Shown here one piece after another: positions 60,711 to 64,000 of a DNA stretch of 64,000 nt. The position numbers were made by a program, and so were the translations under genes. The stretch spans positions 5,873,391 through 5,937,390 of the forward strand of contig CM052354.1 in assembly GCA_028551475.1 (NCBI GenBank), in the 5' to 3' direction. Within the stretch, counting starts at the first letter, position 1; every line of letters begins with the position of its first letter. Below the pieces are notes generated by a model. It was given only the letters and a program-made list of their open reading frames with translations, had not been told where the DNA came from and did not search any database. Origin of the DNA: Casuarina equisetifolia. Taxonomy: Eukaryota; Streptophyta; Magnoliopsida; Fagales; Casuarinaceae.

Positions 60711-60899
60711 TGTAAGAATTTGAACCAAGTGAAGGGAATCTCTCTTTGTATTGATACTGCGTTACTTTACAATGTACAATATGGGATCTTTATATAGACC
60801 TAGAATGAAACTATATAAGGAAAGAAATAATTAGGAAAATATTTACATAACGCTAATTATCCTGATTTCACGTAGTGATAATATTGATATTCCATAACA
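60711..60899 (-). repeat. 3' LTR of the right-edge copia element
   Basis: 189 bp, TG..CA ends. Its partner is not in the window. Confidence 0.8.
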
Positions 60900-60906
60900 C
60901 TCCCCC

Positions 60907-62378
60907 TCAAGCCGAAGATTTGAACAAGTCAAATACTCCGAGCTTGGAGAGAAGATGCCAATGTTGCCTGCTACTAAGGGTTTTAGTGAACAAGTCTGCA
61001 AGTTGTTCCTTAGTAGATATGTGAACGGTCAAAATTATTCCTTGTTGCAATTTTTCTCTCACATAATGGCAATCCACCTCTATATGTTTAGTTCTCTCAT
61101 GAAATATCAGATTTGCCGCAATTTTCTCGACTGCTTCATTATCATAAAAAACTAGAGCTGGCTGTCGGAGATAGAAACCAAAATCATGAAGTAGCCCCAT
61201 TATCTATACTATCTCACAGGTGGTGACTTGCATGTCTTGATATTCAGCTTCTGCAAAAGATAAAGAGATTGTTGGTTGTTTTTTGGATTCTCCAGGATAC
61301 TAGGGAATTCCCAAGCATTATACAGAAACCCGTGGTTGATCGGCGTGTCATAGGGCAAGTACTGTAGTCTGAATCATAATAGGCTTTGAGCTTTAATTTT
61401 GACGTTGAGGGAAACATGAGTCCAAGACCTGGGCAACTCTTGAGATATTGAATGATTTTCATAGCAGCCTCCATGTGTGACTATTTCGGTTTATGCATAA
61501 ATTGACTAAGTAGCTGGACTCAAAAAGTGATGTTTGGTCTAGTGAGAGTTAAATAAATTAATCTCCCAACTAGACATTGATAGGTAGAAGGATCTTTGAG
61601 TAGTGGATGATGAACCTCTTCTTTGGAACTTGCATCATATTCAATATTTGTAAATTTTTTGTTATGCTCCATAGGAATTACTAACAGTTTGGATCCAGCT
61701 AGTCCTGCTTCAAAGATGAGTTCCAAGGTATATTTTCACTGACTCAAGGAAATGCCATGTGGGGATCGAGTGATCTCAATACCAAGGAAGAATTTTGATT
61801 GTCCAAGATCCTTCATGGAGAAAGTGGAGTGTAAGTAGCTCTTTAAATCAGATATAGCTGTCTTGTTATTTCTTGTGATCAAAATATCATCAACATAAAT
61901 GAATAATGCCACAAAAGAACTTCCTTGATTTTGATGAAGAAAGAGTAGTCATGCCAGGATTGTCGGAAGCCATATGCAAGTAAGGTTGAAGTAAACTTGG
62001 CATTCCACTGGTGGGATGCTTGTTTGAGACCATACAAGGATTTGCGCAATCGACATACAAGTCCCTCCCCCTAATTGAGAAATCTGGGAGGAAGAGCCAT
62101 ATAAACCTCTTTAGATAGATCACCATGAAGAAAAACATTCTGGACGTCCATCTGGATCAAGGGCCAATGATGCACTGAAGCAATAATAATAAGAAGTCGA
62201 ATAGTAACATGTTTGGTAGCGGGTGAAAAAGTATCCTAATAGTCAAAACCTTCATGTTGACTATAGCCTTTGGCGACCAACGGGCTTTGTAGCGCTCAAC
62301 AAAACCATTTACACGGTATTTAACCTTGTAGACCCACTTGCAACCAATAGTACGACGATCAGGGGGTAAGGAGACCAC
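60907..62378 (-). pseudogene. copia reverse transcriptase and RNase H remnant
   Basis: TIGCKWVYKVKYRVNG opens the RT part. The active-site YVDDI lies near 61900-61885, LTLTRPNITF near 61525, and the RNase H pieces are RSTTGFCIMLGNSLVSW, FYDNEAVEKIAANLIFHERT and KHIEVDCHYVREKL. The last 97 codons (61200-60907) are intact; stops and shifts occur upstream. Confidence 0.85.
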
Positions 62379-62510
62379 ATCCTAAGTGTGATTTGCCTCA
62401 AGAGCAGCAAGCTCACTATCCATGGCAACGACCTAGTGGGGGTCCTTAACAGCCTCTTGATAAAAAGTGGGTTTGGAGATGGCAGAAATGGAAGCAACAA
62501 AATGATGGTG

Positions 62511-63990
62511 CTAGGGATGGCATTGGTCTAAAGAAATGTAATTGGAAATGGGATAAATATAGGAGGAGGAGGGTAGGGTAAGACAAAGGTAATCACTGCT
62601 CCAAATGGGTTGTCTGGTGGGACAACCAAAACGACGAACAATGGGAGACGAAGGTGAGGGTTTTGGGGAAGGAGGCAAAGGTGGGGGGATAGGGATGGAA
62701 GTGGGAGGACAATCGGAAGGAGGAGTGGATGAAGGATAGTCCGAAATAGGGTTGGGTGAAGGAGGAACAGGAACAGAAGGTACTAAGGCCAAAGGGTCAG
62801 GGCTAGAAAATGGTGTAGCTAGAGAAGGAGGTTCATCAACAGGAAGGGTAGATGGGGAGTAGGATTCCTCAGGAGGTATGATGGGTGCTGAAGGGATGAT
62901 TGAGCCATCGAGGGATGAAGGAGAAACCTGCAAGGCAAAAGGAAAAACATCTTCGCGAAAAATGACGTCACGACTCATGAAAATTTTTTTAGTAGCAGGG
63001 TCAAAAAGTTTGTATCCTTTCTGATAGGATGGATACCCAATAAAAAAACAAGGGGTGGCATAAGGACTAAATTTGTCACGAGGTCCAATAGTGGTAGCGT
63101 AACATTGACAACCAAAAACATGGAGATGATCAAGAAAAGGACGAGTACCAAAGAGATGCTTGTAAGGTGTGATGCCTCGAAAAGTAGAAAAGGGAAGGCG
63201 ATTAATGAGATAAGTAGCGGTAAGGATGAACTCGCCCCAAAATTGGGAAGGTAGATAGGCTTAAAAAAGTAAGGCACAAGCCATATCGAGAAGGTGACAA
63301 TGCTTGTGTTCGACCACCCCATTTTTTTGAAGGGTATGGATGCAAGAGCTTTCATGGATGATGCCGCGAGAGCAGAGATAAGAAGAGCATTTAGAGGAAA
63401 AAAATTTAGTACCGTTGTCAAAGCAGATGCGTTTGACAGTAGCATTGAATTGGGTATGAGCCATGGAAAGGAAAGATTGAATTTTGAAAAAAACTTGGCT
63501 TTTAAAATGAAAGAGAAAAGTCCAAGTCGCACGAGAGAAATCATCAATGATGGTAAAAAAAATAACGTGCACCATCATGGGTAGGATGGCAATGAGGGCC
63601 CTAGAGGTCCATGTGAACAAGATCAAAAATAGAAGTTGTGGTAGAAGTATAAGAAGGAAAAGGGGCATGTGTTTGTTTAGCCAAACATCACAAGAGAAAA
63701 AATTCGGGCAAGAAATGGTTCTGCCATTAGCAAAATAAGATTTTAATGAAGAGTGACCAAGACATTGATGCTAAAAAAAATATTCATTATTAAAAATGGA
63801 ATTACAAGTAGGGGACTGTTTGGGAGTACAATGAGAATTCAAAATGGAAGATAAATATTCAGAAAAAATGGAATGAAAATGTTTAGGAATAACATAACAA
63901 AGAAAATAAAGTTCCCCTTTAGCCTTGCCGAGCCCTATCAGTGCCCCAATCGTACAATCCTAGAAAACACAAAATTTATCGAAAAATAGA
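62511..63990 (-). pseudogene. copia integrase and linker remnant
   Basis: Integrase core similarity lies at 63668-62975 in two overlapping frames (TWTFLFHFKSQVFFKIQSF, HTLQKNGVVEHKH). A proline-rich linker follows at 62978-62511, ending with SSDYLCLTLPSSS. Frameshifted. Confidence 0.75.
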
Positions 63991-64000
63991 GCCACACAAT

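Larger units (their letters stand above)
60711..64000 (-). mobile_element. Ty1/copia element, partial, runs off the right edge
   Basis: The 3' LTR is 60711-60899 (TGTAAGAATT .. CCATAACA), followed by a CTTGAGGGGGAG polypurine tract (minus strand). RNase H, RT and integrase follow on the minus strand up to the window end. It is the same family as 34664-40005, with an identical polypurine tract and LTR end. It sits 10 bases outside the exon 2 acceptor of SEO-F, in intron 1. The expected target duplication would be GTAAT (60706-60710), but the other end is outside the window. Confidence 0.9.

Noticed and set aside
63294..63738. Plus-strand ORFs at the right edge
   Set aside because: They are antisense to the copia integrase read on the minus strand.
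1..64000. Search for CRISPR arrays, rRNA or tRNA genes and prokaryotic operons
   Set aside because: No regularly spaced repeats or RNA-gene signatures were seen, and the content is plainly plant nuclear.

Overview
The window is nuclear DNA of a flowering plant. It is AT-rich, has spliced multi-exon genes, and contains nested LTR retrotransposons with tRNA-type primer sites and 5-bp target duplications. The host genes belong to two plant families. One is sieve element occlusion (SEO), whose proteins are phloem P-proteins. The other is DUF247, a family of plant membrane proteins. SEO genes are typical of dicots, so a eudicot, perhaps a woody one, is the best inference. The species cannot be named from the sequence.

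The layout is a degenerate tandem cluster in which a unit [DUF247 on +, then SEO on -] has been copied several times. SEO-A (89-7115) is broken: it carries an internal tandem duplication of its middle exons, a frameshifted exon 2, and a small LTR element sitting exactly on a splice donor. Unit 1 has a DUF247 pseudogene (9176-10455) and a 5'-truncated SEO-B (14166-16240). SEO-C (20851-24103) has an intact seven-exon model of 580 codons. Next comes an intact DUF247 gene (27293-28579, 428 aa), divergent from SEO-C, and then SEO-D (31025-34144), open through six exons with an early stop in exon 7. A third unit (40011-45314) has lost its DUF247 gene and keeps only a 3' SEO fragment (SEO-E). A fourth (45315-60700) has a 63-bp DUF247 stub and SEO-F, split by a retrotransposon.

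Mobile elements account for much of the right half. They are: a 2.2-kb non-autonomous LTR element (3046-5243); a complete but decayed Ty1/copia element on - (34664-40005, TSD AGTTC); a Ty1/copia element on + (51805-58678, TSD AGGTC) inside SEO-F exon 6, itself hit by a solo LTR (53446-55240, TSD ATCAA); a truncated Athila/Tat-like Ty3/gypsy element (46027 to about 49055); solo LTRs at 17353-18909 (TSD ATGAA) and 20185-20746; an unclassified 584-bp insertion (49630-50213); and a second copy of the first copia family entering from the right edge (60711-64000).

Only two host genes look able to make full products: SEO-C, predicted to make a P-protein subunit of sieve elements, and the DUF247 gene, predicted to make a membrane-anchored protein of unknown biochemistry. 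Their paired duplication records shared descent of a unit and does not prove joint function. No RNA genes, CRISPR arrays or prokaryotic features were seen. Exon boundaries were deduced by hand from splice consensus and comparison among the copies.
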